Of a stretch of DNA of 64,000 bases, positions 36,412 through 45,440 are shown piece after piece. The position numbers were made by a program, and so were the translations under genes. The DNA comes from Candidatus Dormiibacterota bacterium. Lineage in GTDB: Bacteria; Vulcanimicrobiota; Vulcanimicrobiia; Vulcanimicrobiales; Vulcanimicrobiaceae. Under the pieces are notes generated by a model. It searched no databases. It had not been told where the DNA came from and saw nothing but the letters and a program-made list of their open reading frames with translations. Numbering within the stretch: the first letter of the stretch is position 1; every line of letters begins with the position of its first letter. The stretch covers positions 1 to 64,000 of the forward strand of contig DATKQG010000096.1 in the NCBI GenBank assembly GCA_035532835.1, written 5' to 3'.

Positions 36412-37442
36412 AAATCGCGATCGACGCCCAACTCGCCGTCGGAACCGCGACCGGCATCGGCGAATACGTGAACGGCCTCGTCGATGCGTTGCGAGCCGAA
36501 GGCCTCGACATCGTTCCGCTGTTCGAGCCGAAGCTCGACCCCTGGCGTTTCGACCGGCGCGTGTATTGGGACCAAGTGCTGTTGCCGCAACGCGCGCGAG
36601 CGTGCGGAGCCGATCTCTTGCACTGCGCTTCGGGTACCGTGCCGGTCACCGCCACGATGCCGGTCGTCGCGACGGTTCACGACGTCGCATGGCTGCGCGT
36701 TCAAGAGCACGCGCGCCCCTACGCGCGCTACTATTTCGGCCGCTTCGCAACCGACCGCTATCGGCGACTTGCCGCAATCGCCGTCGACTCCGCATTTTCG
36801 CGCAGCGAACTCTTGGAAATGGTCGACGGCCTGCGCGCCGAGCGCGTCCGCGTCGTCTATCCAGGTGTAGCCCACGATTTTAGCGCGCTCGAGCGCCGCG
36901 GCGGGGACGGACGCACGATCCTGGTCGTCGGCACCGTCGAGCGCCGGAAAAATCTCGAACTGATCGTGCGTTGCCTGCCCTTCCTGGAGAACGCTCGGCT
37001 GATTTCGGTGGGCCCGCACACGCCGTACCGCGATGAGTGCGAAGCCATGGCTCGGGCGCTCGGCGTCGGAGATCGCGTCGAGTTTTGCGGATACGTCGAT
37101 CGAGAGCGCTTGTTGGAACTCTATGCGACCTGCGCCGTCGTTGCGATGCCCTCGCGCTACGAAGGCTTCGGTTACGGCGTCGCGCAAGCGCTGTGCGCCG
37201 GCGTTCCGTGCGTCTCCTCCGATTGCAGCTCGCTGCCGGAGATCGCGCAGAACGACGCGCCGGCGTTACCGATCGATCACGTGCAGCCGTGGGTCGAGGC
37301 GTTGGACGCCGCGTTACGCGGAGAGGCCGACCCGCGGGCCCGCGCGGCCCGGCCCGGCGCCATCGAACGATTTAGTTGGAAGCGCAGCGCGCAGGCGATG
37401 ATCGAAACATACGAACTCGCGCTTGCTGCAAGCCAGCGCTAA
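36408..37442 (+). CDS. GT4-family glycosyltransferase
   Basis: 344 residues, GT-B fold. N-terminal MKIAIDAQLAVGTATGIGEYV with the Gly-rich acceptor loop, VVATVHDVAW, inter-domain ILVVGTVERRKNLELIV (typical of GT4 donors), and the EX7E-type motif MPSRYEGFGYGVAQALCAG. The donor is a nucleotide-sugar; the product is unknown. Ends 7 nt before repeat copy 2. Confidence 0.9.
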   Translation: MKIAIDAQLAVGTATGIGEYVNGLVDALRAEGLDIVPLFEPKLDPWRFDRRVYWDQVLLPQRARACGADLLHCASGTVPVTATMPVVATVHDVAWLRVQEHARPYARYYFGRFATDRYRRLAAIAVDSAFSRSELLEMVDGLRAERVRVVYPGVAHDFSALERRGGDGRTILVVGTVERRKNLELIVRCLPFLENARLISVGPHTPYRDECEAMARALGVGDRVEFCGYVDRERLLELYATCAVVAMPSRYEGFGYGVAQALCAGVPCVSSDCSSLPEIAQNDAPALPIDHVQPWVEALDAALRGEADPRARAARPGAIERFSWKRSAQAMIETYELALAASQR

Positions 37443-37449
37443 TCTCGAG

Positions 37450-37634
37450 CTACTAACCAACAGGCGCGATCCAACCTACCGCATTTGGGGAACCGTTCGT
37501 CAGCCCGCATCCTGCGGGCTTCCTACTTCTACGTTTTTGTGCAACGTTCAAAGGAAGTTCGACATCCTGTCGATTGCACAAAAATCGCAGATTCCCCAAA
37601 TGCGGTAGGTTGGATCGCGCCTGTCGGTTAGTAG
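37450..37634. repeat. Structured inverted-repeat element, copy 2
   Basis: 185 nt. Outer arms 37450-37494 and 37590-37634 pair in perfect register over 45 positions with two mismatches (37459/37625 and 37493/37591). Core as in copy 1: GTTCGTCAG, helix B AGCCCGC/GCGGGCT with loop ATCCT (one compensatory change against copy 1), helix A TTTTTGTGCAA/TTGCACAAAAA identical, helix C TCGACA/TGTCGA with a 3-nt loop. Much of the arm sequence differs from copy 1. The right arm covers the last codons and stop of the convergent gene at 37628. Confidence 0.9.
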
Positions 37635-39268
37635 ATGGGCGAACCCGGCGCGCCCGGAGCCACGCTGCCGTCGTCGGGTGCGAAGATGAGATCGAGCGGA
37701 TAACTCGATCCGCCTTCGGGCATCGTGACGATCGTGATGCGTACGAACCCCTTCGACGGAACGACGTATTGGCGCACTTTGTAGCGCGAGAACGGCGGGA
37801 CTTGATGCGACTGCACGAGTACGCCGTCGATGATGTACGTTCCGGTGGCATGCCCGCCGCGCGGGTTCTCGTAGATGGCGATGCTCTGCGGGGTGGGTAG
37901 TGGATTCTGCACGTTGACGACAAAGGCTTCGAGCACGCCGTAATCGCCGGCGAGCGCTTCACCCTTGAGCGTGTTCGGAAGCGGTATCTGGCCGATCGGC
38001 AGCGTGAGGTACGGCCCGGTCAGATCCCACTGCGTCGCATAGTGGAATTCCGGGATGTCGTAGATGCCGCGCGCGTGTCGGACCGTGCTGGTGAGCAGAT
38101 CGGTTTGCGCGAGCGGAGCGTTCGGATCGTCGCTCGCATTTTGCGCGAAAAGCGCGAGGTGGATGTTGCCGCCCGAAAGCACGCGCAGTTGCAGCAACTC
38201 GGAGAGAATTTGCCCGGCGGGTAAATTCTGGGCGAGAATGTTGAACGATTGGTGCGCTCCCACCGTAATGAGGCGCCCCTCGTTTTGGACGACGTGGACG
38301 AGAAAGCGTTTGGTCGCATCGTGCCCGGCTTCCATTTCGTTGGGGCTCGGGCCGCCGAGACCCGCGATGAATTGAACGATCGCCGGCTCGGCTGAGTGAT
38401 TGCTCGCGCGCAAGACGATGCGGCGATCGGGCTGTCCCGGCGGATTGTAGTGAAAGTAGAGAAAACGCGACGGGGCGTCGTGCTGGAGCACCGAGGTAAA
38501 GAGAACGCCGTTCTCGGTTAGACGCTCGGGATAATCGCTGACCATAAGCGATCTGGGCGAGATGCGCGGCGCGGCGATGTTCGCGACGTGAACGTGAGTG
38601 GTGCCGTTAGCGTCAAAGTACGCATCGCCTTGAATGAGCACGGGAACGTCGAGATCGACGGTATCGTCTTGCGACAGATCGCCGGGAATCGCGACGTCGC
38701 TGCGAGAGAGAACGACCTGCGCGTTCGGCCGCAGTTGCGCGGCTTGGATAACGGCCGCCATCACGCGTTTGCGCACGTAATCCGCCGAGGCCGGGTCGCC
38801 GGTGAGTTGGATCGAGACGTACGGCGCGATCGTTCCGGCAATATATGCGACGCGCACGCCCAGCGCGTAGCTCACGCCGCGCGAATCCGCGATGTCCACG
38901 AACGTCGCGCCGGGGGCTTCTCCGGCCAGCGTTAGCGTGCGCGACTCCTGATCGATCGTAACGCCGACAGTCGCGGCGTTGCGCGCCACGGCGGTGATGT
39001 CTCCGATCGCTCCGCCGACGGTTACTTGTTGCGTTGCGCCAACCGCGACTTGTGCCGACAGCGGCTGGACCTGGAGCGGCGGAGGCGTCGGCGATGCCGT
39101 CGGGACGGCGGAAGCGGAAGCCGTGGGCACGGGGCTGGGTATCGGCGACAGCCCGGGCTGCGTGGTTGTGGGAGTCGCGGTGGCCGTAGGAGAGGGCTGC
39201 GGCGCTACCGTCGGCGGCGGGGTTGCGGTGAGTTCTTGTCCGCTGCTTCGCGGGGCGGACGCAAGCAC
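37628..39268 (-). CDS. Secreted/anchored protein of unknown function with Pro/Thr-rich linker
   Basis: 546 residues if started at GTG 39266-39268, but that start cuts off a signal peptide: upstream codons in frame encode …RTLATLAFLACVLASAPRS, back to a stop at 39368-39370, and contain no ATG, GTG or TTG. The only near-cognate is CTG at 39323-39325. After the signal comes a Pro/Thr/Ser linker (about 10-65), then a beta-rich region (VQPLSAQVAVGATQQVTVGG, bacterial Ig-like or pilus-assembly-like), and a long C-terminal part with YPLDLIFAPDDG near the end. No family recognised. Confidence 0.7.
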   Translation of the reverse strand: MLASAPRSSGQELTATPPPTVAPQPSPTATATPTTTQPGLSPIPSPVPTASASAVPTASPTPPPLQVQPLSAQVAVGATQQVTVGGAIGDITAVARNAATVGVTIDQESRTLTLAGEAPGATFVDIADSRGVSYALGVRVAYIAGTIAPYVSIQLTGDPASADYVRKRVMAAVIQAAQLRPNAQVVLSRSDVAIPGDLSQDDTVDLDVPVLIQGDAYFDANGTTHVHVANIAAPRISPRSLMVSDYPERLTENGVLFTSVLQHDAPSRFLYFHYNPPGQPDRRIVLRASNHSAEPAIVQFIAGLGGPSPNEMEAGHDATKRFLVHVVQNEGRLITVGAHQSFNILAQNLPAGQILSELLQLRVLSGGNIHLALFAQNASDDPNAPLAQTDLLTSTVRHARGIYDIPEFHYATQWDLTGPYLTLPIGQIPLPNTLKGEALAGDYGVLEAFVVNVQNPLPTPQSIAIYENPRGGHATGTYIIDGVLVQSHQVPPFSRYKVRQYVVPSKGFVRITIVTMPEGGSSYPLDLIFAPDDGSVAPGAPGSPIY

Positions 39269-39341
39269 GCACGCGAGGAACGCGAGCGTTGCGAGGGTGC
39301 GCGCCGGCCAGGCGGGTGCGTGCAGCGTGTGTCTCCGATGG

Positions 39342-41015
39342 TTATGCGAGTTGCGCTTGCGCGGGGCTTACGGCCGTCGCAAGAAGCGTTTTATATCCGA
39401 CGCTGGGGAACAGGACGGTGACCAAGTCTTTCTCGGCTCGTTCCACGGTTCCGGTCCCAAACTTCGGATGGTTGACGATATCGGAGATTTTGAAGCCAAC
39501 GCTCGATGGACCTTGGTGTGCGAGCATTTTCGCACCCGGTAGCGCCGCTCGGGCGCAGTTATCGCATCGTCCGCAGTTCGGCCGCTCGAAGTCCTCACCG
39601 AAATAGTTGAGGATGAAGCGGCGCCGGCACGAGGGGCTCTCGGCATACTGCAACATCATGGCAAGCTTGCTTTGATCGTACGATTTCTTGGTTTCGTAGT
39701 TGGCTAGGCTCAGCACGAGATGGCGGTTCTTACGCGCCGCATCGGTCAGGCTGTAAGCCGATTTTCCCGAGGCTTCGATGAAGCCGGACTTTTTGAGCAG
39801 GGCGAGGATCACTTTGAGTTTCGTCAACGGGAGCTGGAGGATCTTGCGCAGGTCGGTCATCGAGACGCCGCCGGCCTGGCTCGCGAACACTTCGATCGTA
39901 CCGAACGTGCGCTGGACTTCTTCGATCCCGGGATACTTGCCGGTGAGAAAATAATTCTGCACGCGCGTATCGCTCGTGCGATAGATCAGAATGCATCGCG
40001 AGGGAAGCCCGTCGCGTCCGGCGCGGCCTGCTTCTTGGGTGTACGCTTCGACCGATCCGGGCAAATCGTAATGCACCACGAACCGAATGTTCGGCTTATC
40101 GATGCCCAAACCGAACGCGTTGGTCGCAACCACGGCGCGAATCGTTTCGTCCATGAAGAGATTGTGCACGGTGGTGCGGTCTTCTTTATGGAGTTTCGAA
40201 TGATAGACGGCGGCCGGAATGTTGAGCGTGTCGCTGAGATACTTCTGCACTTCCAGCGCGTTCTTGATGGTTGCCGTGTAGATGATTCCGGTTCCGGCTA
40301 GGGTGCTTTCGCCGGTGAAGAGCTTGCCGAGCGCCTTGAGCTTGTCGGCCTCTTTATCGGCCTTGCGCGCTTCGTACACCAGGTTCGGACGATCGAATCC
40401 CTTGACGATCGGTTTGACGTGCTCGATGCCGAGCTGCTTGAGAATGTCTTCGCGGACGGCGGGCGTGGCCGTCGCCGTGAGCGCTAAGACGGTGGGGTGC
40501 CGGAGCTTTTCGATGACGTGCCCGAGCGCCAAATAGGCCGGGCGAAAATCGTGTCCCCACTGACTGATGCAGTGCGCCTCGTCGACGACGAACAGCGGCA
40601 CGTGAATCTGCTGCAGAATCGAAAGAAACGCTTCGTCTTCGAGTTTCTCCGGCGTCGTGTACACGATCTTGACGCCCCCGGCTCGCACCCGTTCGCGGGT
40701 TGCGATCTCTTGATCTTCGGAGAGCGTGGAATTGAGCGCGACCACATCGGTGATGCCGCGCTCGCGCAGCATGTCGAGCTGGTCTTTCATCAGGGCGATG
40801 AGCGGACTCACGACCAGCGTCGTCCCCTCAAGCATGAGTGCGGGAAGTTGGTAGGTGAGGCTCTTCCCGGCGCCCGTCGCCAGGATCGCAAGCGTATCGT
40901 GCCCTAGGAGGACGCGGGACACAACTTCTTCCTGGCCCGGATAGAACTCGTCAAATCCAAACTGTTCGCGTAACGCGGCGTATAACTCCACACCGGGGTT
41001 TATCTCTGCAATCAT
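39342..41015 (-). CDS. recQ: RecQ-family DNA helicase with a C-terminal Tudor-like domain
   Basis: 557 residues. SF2 helicase motifs: Q-motif FGFDEFYPGQEEVV, Walker A LATGAGKSLTYQLP, VVDEAHCISQWGHDFR, TATATPAVREDI, GRAGRDGLPS. The RecQ zinc site (C…CGRCDNC) and winged-helix part follow. There is no HRDC domain; instead residues about 500-540 (ISDIVNHPKFGTGTVERAEK, DLVTVLFPSVGYKTLL) resemble the Tudor-like tail of PcrA/UvrD. Acts in recombination and fork repair. Divergent from dnaX across a 148-nt gap. Confidence 0.93.
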   Translation of the reverse strand: MIAEINPGVELYAALREQFGFDEFYPGQEEVVSRVLLGHDTLAILATGAGKSLTYQLPALMLEGTTLVVSPLIALMKDQLDMLRERGITDVVALNSTLSEDQEIATRERVRAGGVKIVYTTPEKLEDEAFLSILQQIHVPLFVVDEAHCISQWGHDFRPAYLALGHVIEKLRHPTVLALTATATPAVREDILKQLGIEHVKPIVKGFDRPNLVYEARKADKEADKLKALGKLFTGESTLAGTGIIYTATIKNALEVQKYLSDTLNIPAAVYHSKLHKEDRTTVHNLFMDETIRAVVATNAFGLGIDKPNIRFVVHYDLPGSVEAYTQEAGRAGRDGLPSRCILIYRTSDTRVQNYFLTGKYPGIEEVQRTFGTIEVFASQAGGVSMTDLRKILQLPLTKLKVILALLKKSGFIEASGKSAYSLTDAARKNRHLVLSLANYETKKSYDQSKLAMMLQYAESPSCRRRFILNYFGEDFERPNCGRCDNCARAALPGAKMLAHQGPSSVGFKISDIVNHPKFGTGTVERAEKDLVTVLFPSVGYKTLLATAVSPAQAQLA

Positions 41016-41163
41016 CCTACATGCCTTGGACGGGCCCTAATGAAATATCGCCCACATCGACAGTGTAGACTGGCGATGCTTAACGGTTCCTTATGAATCG
41101 GCTTCCCACTAAGCTGATACCCCGGGGCAGGCGCCCCCAAACGCTGCTGCCAAATCCCCGTTC
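41016..41163. other. Divergent recQ/dnaX promoter region
   Basis: 148 nt between two divergent starts, so it must hold both promoters. No strong consensus pair is visible. SRP RNA genes often lie by dnaX, but the conserved GGAA tetraloop region is absent on both strands. Confidence 0.4.
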
Positions 41164-42852
41164 GTGTCCCTCTATCGTACCTGGCGCCCTAAGACGTTTA
41201 CCGACCTGGTCGGGCAAGATGCCGTCGTCCGCACCCTCTCGAGTGCCCTAGAGAGCGGAAAGCTGGCCCACGCCTACCTCTTTTCGGGGCCGCGCGGTTC
41301 GGGCAAGACCTCCGCTGCTAAGATTCTCGCTCGTTGCATCGATTGCGTCAACGGCCCCACCCCCACCCCGGACAACACCTGCGATAATTGTCTGGCCATG
41401 CTCTCGGGTACCGCCCTGGACGTGCTGGAGATCGACGCCGCCAGCAACCGCGGCATCGATGAAATCCGGGCGTTGCGCGATGCCGTAAAGTTCGCGCCGT
41501 CGTCCATGCGGATGAAAGTCTACATCATCGACGAAGCGCACATGCTCACGAAAGAGGGCGCGAACGCGTTCTTGAAAACGCTCGAGGAGCCGCCCGAGCA
41601 CGCGATCTTCATCTTGGCTACTACCGAGCCGGAGAAATTGCCGGTGACGATTCTTTCGCGCTGCCAACGGTACGCGTTTCGCCGCATCGCGATTCCGGTG
41701 ATGATCGAGCGCATGCGCGAGATCGCCGACGCCGAGCGCATCGCCATCGACGATGCGGCGCTGGCAGCTATAGCCTATCGCGCGGACGGCGGCCTGCGGG
41801 ACGCGCTCACGATGCTCGAGCAGGCGGCGGCCTTTGCGGACGGGCCGATCAGCCCGGCGACGTTGGATTTAGCCTTCGGGAACACGGGCCGTAATTTCGC
41901 CGCGCAATTGGTTGAAGCGACGCTTGCGCGCGATGCGGCGCGGACGCTCTCGATCATCGAAGACGCATCGGATTCCGGTACCGATATGCTCGTATTAATG
42001 CGGTCGCTGATCGCGAGTTTTCGCAATCTGTTGGTGGCGCGAGTCGATCCCGCATTACTGGCGCGCGATCTGGCTCCCGAGGATGCCGAGCAGGCTACCG
42101 CGCGCGCGCAGGGCGTTGCTCAAGCGACGCTCGTTCGAGCGCTGCGCATTCTCAGCGATGCGGCGACCCTGGCCCGCACCGGCGGCACGCCGAGGCTCGA
42201 GCTGGAAACGGCCTTGCTCCGCTTCGTCTTGGCCGGCGAGGACCCGAGCCTCGATGCCCTCTCCGCCCGTCTGGCCGCCCTGGAAGAAGGGACGCCTAGG
42301 CCGGCCGCGGAGACGGCGGCGCCCCCATCCGCGGCCGCGCGAGCGACGACCCGGCCTGCGATACCCGAACCGGTGCGCGAGCCGGTTGCAGCCGAGCTGC
42401 CCAGGGTGGAGCCCGTTGCGCCTGAACCCGTCGCATCCGAACCGCCGCCTCCCGCGGCGAAGTCGCCGGCGCAGCCGAAAGGCAGCCAGCCGACCCTCCA
42501 GCAAGTGCGCGCGGCTTGGCAGAACATTCGGGGCAAAGTCGAGAGCGAGAGGCAGTCGCTCGGGGCACCTCTTTCTCGCGCTGCGGTCGATGCGATCGAA
42601 GGCAAGGCGGTCGTTTTACGGCTTCCGGATTCGCTCAACGTCGACATCTTGCGCGATCACCTGCGTTTGCTTGAGGCGGCGATCGAAGACGTTCTCGGGG
42701 CGAGCCTCAAGGTGACGCTGCGCGTCGGAGAGCCCGGCGGTACCGCGCGTGCGAAGGTCGAAGAGAGCGTTCGTGCGCCGGACGCGGATGCCGGCGACGA
42801 AGACGCGCAGGCCCTATTTAAATACGCTAACGAACGGATCAAAGAACGATGA
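41164..42852 (+). CDS. dnaX: DNA polymerase III subunit tau/gamma
   Basis: 562 residues from GTG 41164. Begins SLYRTWRPKTFTDLVGQDAV; Walker A FSGPRGSGKTSAAK; zinc cysteines CIDC…TCDNC; Walker B VYIIDEAHML; sensor LATTEPEKLP. After about 360 a Pro/Ala-rich linker leads to a DnaX C-terminal domain (LQQVRAAWQNIRGKVESERQ). Clamp-loader ATPase. No slippery A-run for gamma frameshifting is obvious. Overlaps ybaB by 4 nt in the classic dnaX-ybaB-recR operon. Confidence 0.96.
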   Translation: MSLYRTWRPKTFTDLVGQDAVVRTLSSALESGKLAHAYLFSGPRGSGKTSAAKILARCIDCVNGPTPTPDNTCDNCLAMLSGTALDVLEIDAASNRGIDEIRALRDAVKFAPSSMRMKVYIIDEAHMLTKEGANAFLKTLEEPPEHAIFILATTEPEKLPVTILSRCQRYAFRRIAIPVMIERMREIADAERIAIDDAALAAIAYRADGGLRDALTMLEQAAAFADGPISPATLDLAFGNTGRNFAAQLVEATLARDAARTLSIIEDASDSGTDMLVLMRSLIASFRNLLVARVDPALLARDLAPEDAEQATARAQGVAQATLVRALRILSDAATLARTGGTPRLELETALLRFVLAGEDPSLDALSARLAALEEGTPRPAAETAAPPSAAARATTRPAIPEPVREPVAAELPRVEPVAPEPVASEPPPPAAKSPAQPKGSQPTLQQVRAAWQNIRGKVESERQSLGAPLSRAAVDAIEGKAVVLRLPDSLNVDILRDHLRLLEAAIEDVLGASLKVTLRVGEPGGTARAKVEESVRAPDADAGDEDAQALFKYANERIKER

Positions 42853-43157
42853 ACCAGGCGCAATTGATGGCACAGGTCAAGAAGATGCAGTCCGAGATGG
42901 CGAAGGCGCAAGAAGAACTTGCGGCCATGATCGTTACGGGCAGCGCGGCCGGCGGCGCGGTCAGCGTCGAAATGACGTGCGACCAACGCGTGAAGAGCGT
43001 GAAGATCGGCAAGGATGCGATCGATCCCGAGGATCCCGAGACGCTCGAAGATTTGGTCCTGGTCGCCGTTAACGATGCGATCGCCAAGGCCAATGAGGCA
43101 TCGCAGAAGCGTATGGGCTCCGTGACCGGCGGCATGCGCATTCCCGGCCTCATGTAA
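42849..43157 (+). CDS. YbaB/EbfC nucleoid-associated protein
   Basis: 102 residues. N-terminal helix MNQAQLMAQVKKMQSEMAKA and GGAVSVEMTCDQRVKSVKIG, followed by LVLVAVNDAIAKANEASQKR, the YbaB pattern. DNA-binding dimer of modest sequence preference. Between dnaX and recR as usual. Confidence 0.95.
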   Translation: MNQAQLMAQVKKMQSEMAKAQEELAAMIVTGSAAGGAVSVEMTCDQRVKSVKIGKDAIDPEDPETLEDLVLVAVNDAIAKANEASQKRMGSVTGGMRIPGLM

Positions 43158-43162
43158 TCCGC

Positions 43163-43771
43163 ATGCCCGCTAGCGGATCGATTGCGGGGCCCGTTCAAGC
43201 GCTCATCAACGAATTTTCGAAGCTTCCAACCGTCGGCCCGAAAACGGCTGCGCGGTTGGTTTTCTATTTGCTCAATCGCCCGCGCCACGAAGCGCAATCG
43301 CTCTCCGAAGCGATCCTTGCGGTGAAGGACAAAGTCCGCTTCTGTTCGGTCTGTTTTTCGCTCACCGAAGAAGACCCGTGCACGCTGTGCACGGACGAAC
43401 GGCGCGACCGCACCACGCTCTGCGTCGTTGCCGAGGCGAAAGACATCTATGCAATCGAACGAACGGCTGCCTTCAAGGGGCAATATCACGTGCTTGGCGG
43501 CCTGATTTCGCCGATGGACGGCATCGGCCCGGCGCAACTGCACGTCAAGGAGTTGATCGAGCGGATCGGAGCGGACGCGCCGGCCGAGATCATCATCGCG
43601 ACCAATCCGAACGCCGAAGGCGAGGCAACCGCTCTCTACCTTTCGCGCCTCATCCAGCCTCTGGGCGTCAGCGTGACGCGCCTAGCCTACGGCCTGCCGA
43701 TCGGCGGCGATCTCGATTACGCCGACGAGATCACCGTGGCAAAAGCGATCGAAGGTAGGCGCTCGCTCTAG
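43163..43771 (+). CDS. recR: Recombination mediator RecR
   Basis: 202 residues. HhH region (LINEFSKLPTVGPKTAARLV), zinc site CSVCFSLTEEDPCTLC, Toprim domain (CVVAEAKDIYAIERT, ATNPNAEGEATALYL) and the C-terminal Walker-B-like VTRLAYGLPIGGDLDYAD. Works with RecF/RecO to load RecA. Confidence 0.97.
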   Translation: MPASGSIAGPVQALINEFSKLPTVGPKTAARLVFYLLNRPRHEAQSLSEAILAVKDKVRFCSVCFSLTEEDPCTLCTDERRDRTTLCVVAEAKDIYAIERTAAFKGQYHVLGGLISPMDGIGPAQLHVKELIERIGADAPAEIIIATNPNAEGEATALYLSRLIQPLGVSVTRLAYGLPIGGDLDYADEITVAKAIEGRRSL

Positions 43772-43840
43772 CCTGTTGCAAAAGCCGATCTCCAGCATCT
43801 GTCAGGCAAGAGTGGGTAAGGTAGGGATGGAGGACATCAC

Positions 43841-45424
43841 ATGTCGGCTCAATCGTTCCCACTCCCCGCCGGCTTCGGCGGGCTCGGGCGAATGCTCGCG
43901 GGACGCAATAAATGGATCGTCGGCGGCGCGGCATTAGCGCTCGTTGTCGCGTTGATTATCGCAACGATCGCCATTCGTTCGCAGAGCGCGACGTCGTACG
44001 TCACGCAGCCGGTCGTGCAGCAAACGCTCCTCAATACGGTAACCGCGTCGGGGACGGTTAATCCGCAAAATACGATTAACGTCGGCACTCAAGTCTCGGG
44101 AACGATCTCGCAGATCTACGTTGATTTCAACAGCAGGGTGAAGAAGGGCCAAGTGCTCGCGCGCATCGATCCCCGCACCATACAGGCGCAGGTCGATCAA
44201 GCTCGTGCAAACCTCATCCAAGCGCAGGCGCAAGCCAACGCCGCAAGCGCGAACGCTACCGGTGCCGCCTCCGGCATTTCGGTAGCAGCGGCCAATAGCG
44301 CTTCAGCCTCGGCCGCAATCGGCGCGGCAGCTGCGAACGTCGGCAAGGCGCGCAGCGCGCTGCAGCTCGCGCAAATCACCGAAGGGCGCGATGCCGCCTT
44401 GCTCGCGCAGGGTTACGTCGCTCAAAATCAAGTCGATAGCGACAGAGCGACCGTAGCGCAGGATCGAAGCGATCTCGCGGCCGCTCAAGCCGCGTACGCG
44501 CAGTCGAAATCGCAGGCCGTCGCACAAACGGCCCAGGTTTCGCAGACCAGTTCGCAAGCCGCCGGATCGATGTCCAGCTCGGCCGCCGCCGCCGCCGCCG
44601 TGCAGGCGGCGCAAGCAACGCTGCAACAGAGTCAATATAATCTCGATCATACGGTGATCACCTCGCCGGTCGACGGCACCGTGATCGCGCGCGCCGTCTC
44701 GGTGGGCCAGACCGTCGCCGCTTCCTTGCAGACGCCGACGCTGTTTTCGATCGCGCAAGATTTAGGCAAGATGCAAGTCGATATCAACGTCGGAGAGCCG
44801 GACATCGGCAACGTGAAGGCGGGCGAACCGGTCCAGTTTTCCGTTCTCGCATATCCAGGCGAAACGTTCGTAGGAAAAGTATCGCAAGTGCGGATCAATC
44901 CGCAGACGCTGAATAACGTCGTGACCTACGACGTCGTCATCGACGTCCCCAATCGAGGCAATAAACTGCTCCCGGGCATGACGGCAAACGCCACGATCGA
45001 GGTTGCCAGCGCCCCGAATGCTCTCGTGGTGCCGCTCGCGGCACTCCAGTGGAAGCCGGCCGTCGCGCCCAAGTCCGCCCGTGCTACGAACGCGCCGGCC
45101 AGGCCCTCCACCGCCGCGTCCGGCGCAACGGCCGCGAGCGCGCAGTCGCCGTGGGGTACCGTCACCGGCACGAGCGCCGGCGCATCGATCGGCGCAGGAT
45201 CCACCGGCGTGCTGTTCGTGCAGCGCGAGTCGTCGCTCCACCCCGTACCCGTTCGGGTTGGCTTAACCACCACATCGCAAGCCGCGGTCACGCCGCTGAA
45301 GGCCGGTGCGCTTGCCGCGGGCGATGCCGTCGTCATCGGTTCCAGCAGCGGGACGACGAGCACCAAGGCCGTCGTACGCTCGCCGCTCACGGGTGGGGGC
45401 CGCGCTCCCGGCCACGGCATGTAG
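43841..45424 (+). CDS. MacA-type periplasmic adaptor (HlyD/RND membrane-fusion family)
   Basis: 527 residues with GGAGG before ATG 43841. One N-terminal transmembrane helix (IVGGAALALVVALIIATIAI), a biotinyl-lipoyl half-motif (VNVGTQVSGTISQIYVDFNS), a long Ala/Ser/Gln-rich coiled-coil hairpin (about 120-265), the second lipoyl half (ITSPVDGTVIARAVSVGQTV), and beta-barrel/membrane-proximal domains. A low-complexity Ala/Ser/Thr insert lies at about 410-450. Partner of the MacB-like ATPase and permease that follow. Confidence 0.9.
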   Translation: MSAQSFPLPAGFGGLGRMLAGRNKWIVGGAALALVVALIIATIAIRSQSATSYVTQPVVQQTLLNTVTASGTVNPQNTINVGTQVSGTISQIYVDFNSRVKKGQVLARIDPRTIQAQVDQARANLIQAQAQANAASANATGAASGISVAAANSASASAAIGAAAANVGKARSALQLAQITEGRDAALLAQGYVAQNQVDSDRATVAQDRSDLAAAQAAYAQSKSQAVAQTAQVSQTSSQAAGSMSSSAAAAAAVQAAQATLQQSQYNLDHTVITSPVDGTVIARAVSVGQTVAASLQTPTLFSIAQDLGKMQVDINVGEPDIGNVKAGEPVQFSVLAYPGETFVGKVSQVRINPQTLNNVVTYDVVIDVPNRGNKLLPGMTANATIEVASAPNALVVPLAALQWKPAVAPKSARATNAPARPSTAASGATAASAQSPWGTVTGTSAGASIGAGSTGVLFVQRESSLHPVPVRVGLTTTSQAAVTPLKAGALAAGDAVVIGSSSGTTSTKAVVRSPLTGGGRAPGHGM

Positions 45425-45440
45425 GTTGAGGGCGCTGAGC

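Noticed and set aside
41016-41163. SRP RNA (ffs) near dnaX.
   Set aside because: The conserved GGAA tetraloop and AGCAGCC-type internal loop are missing on both strands.
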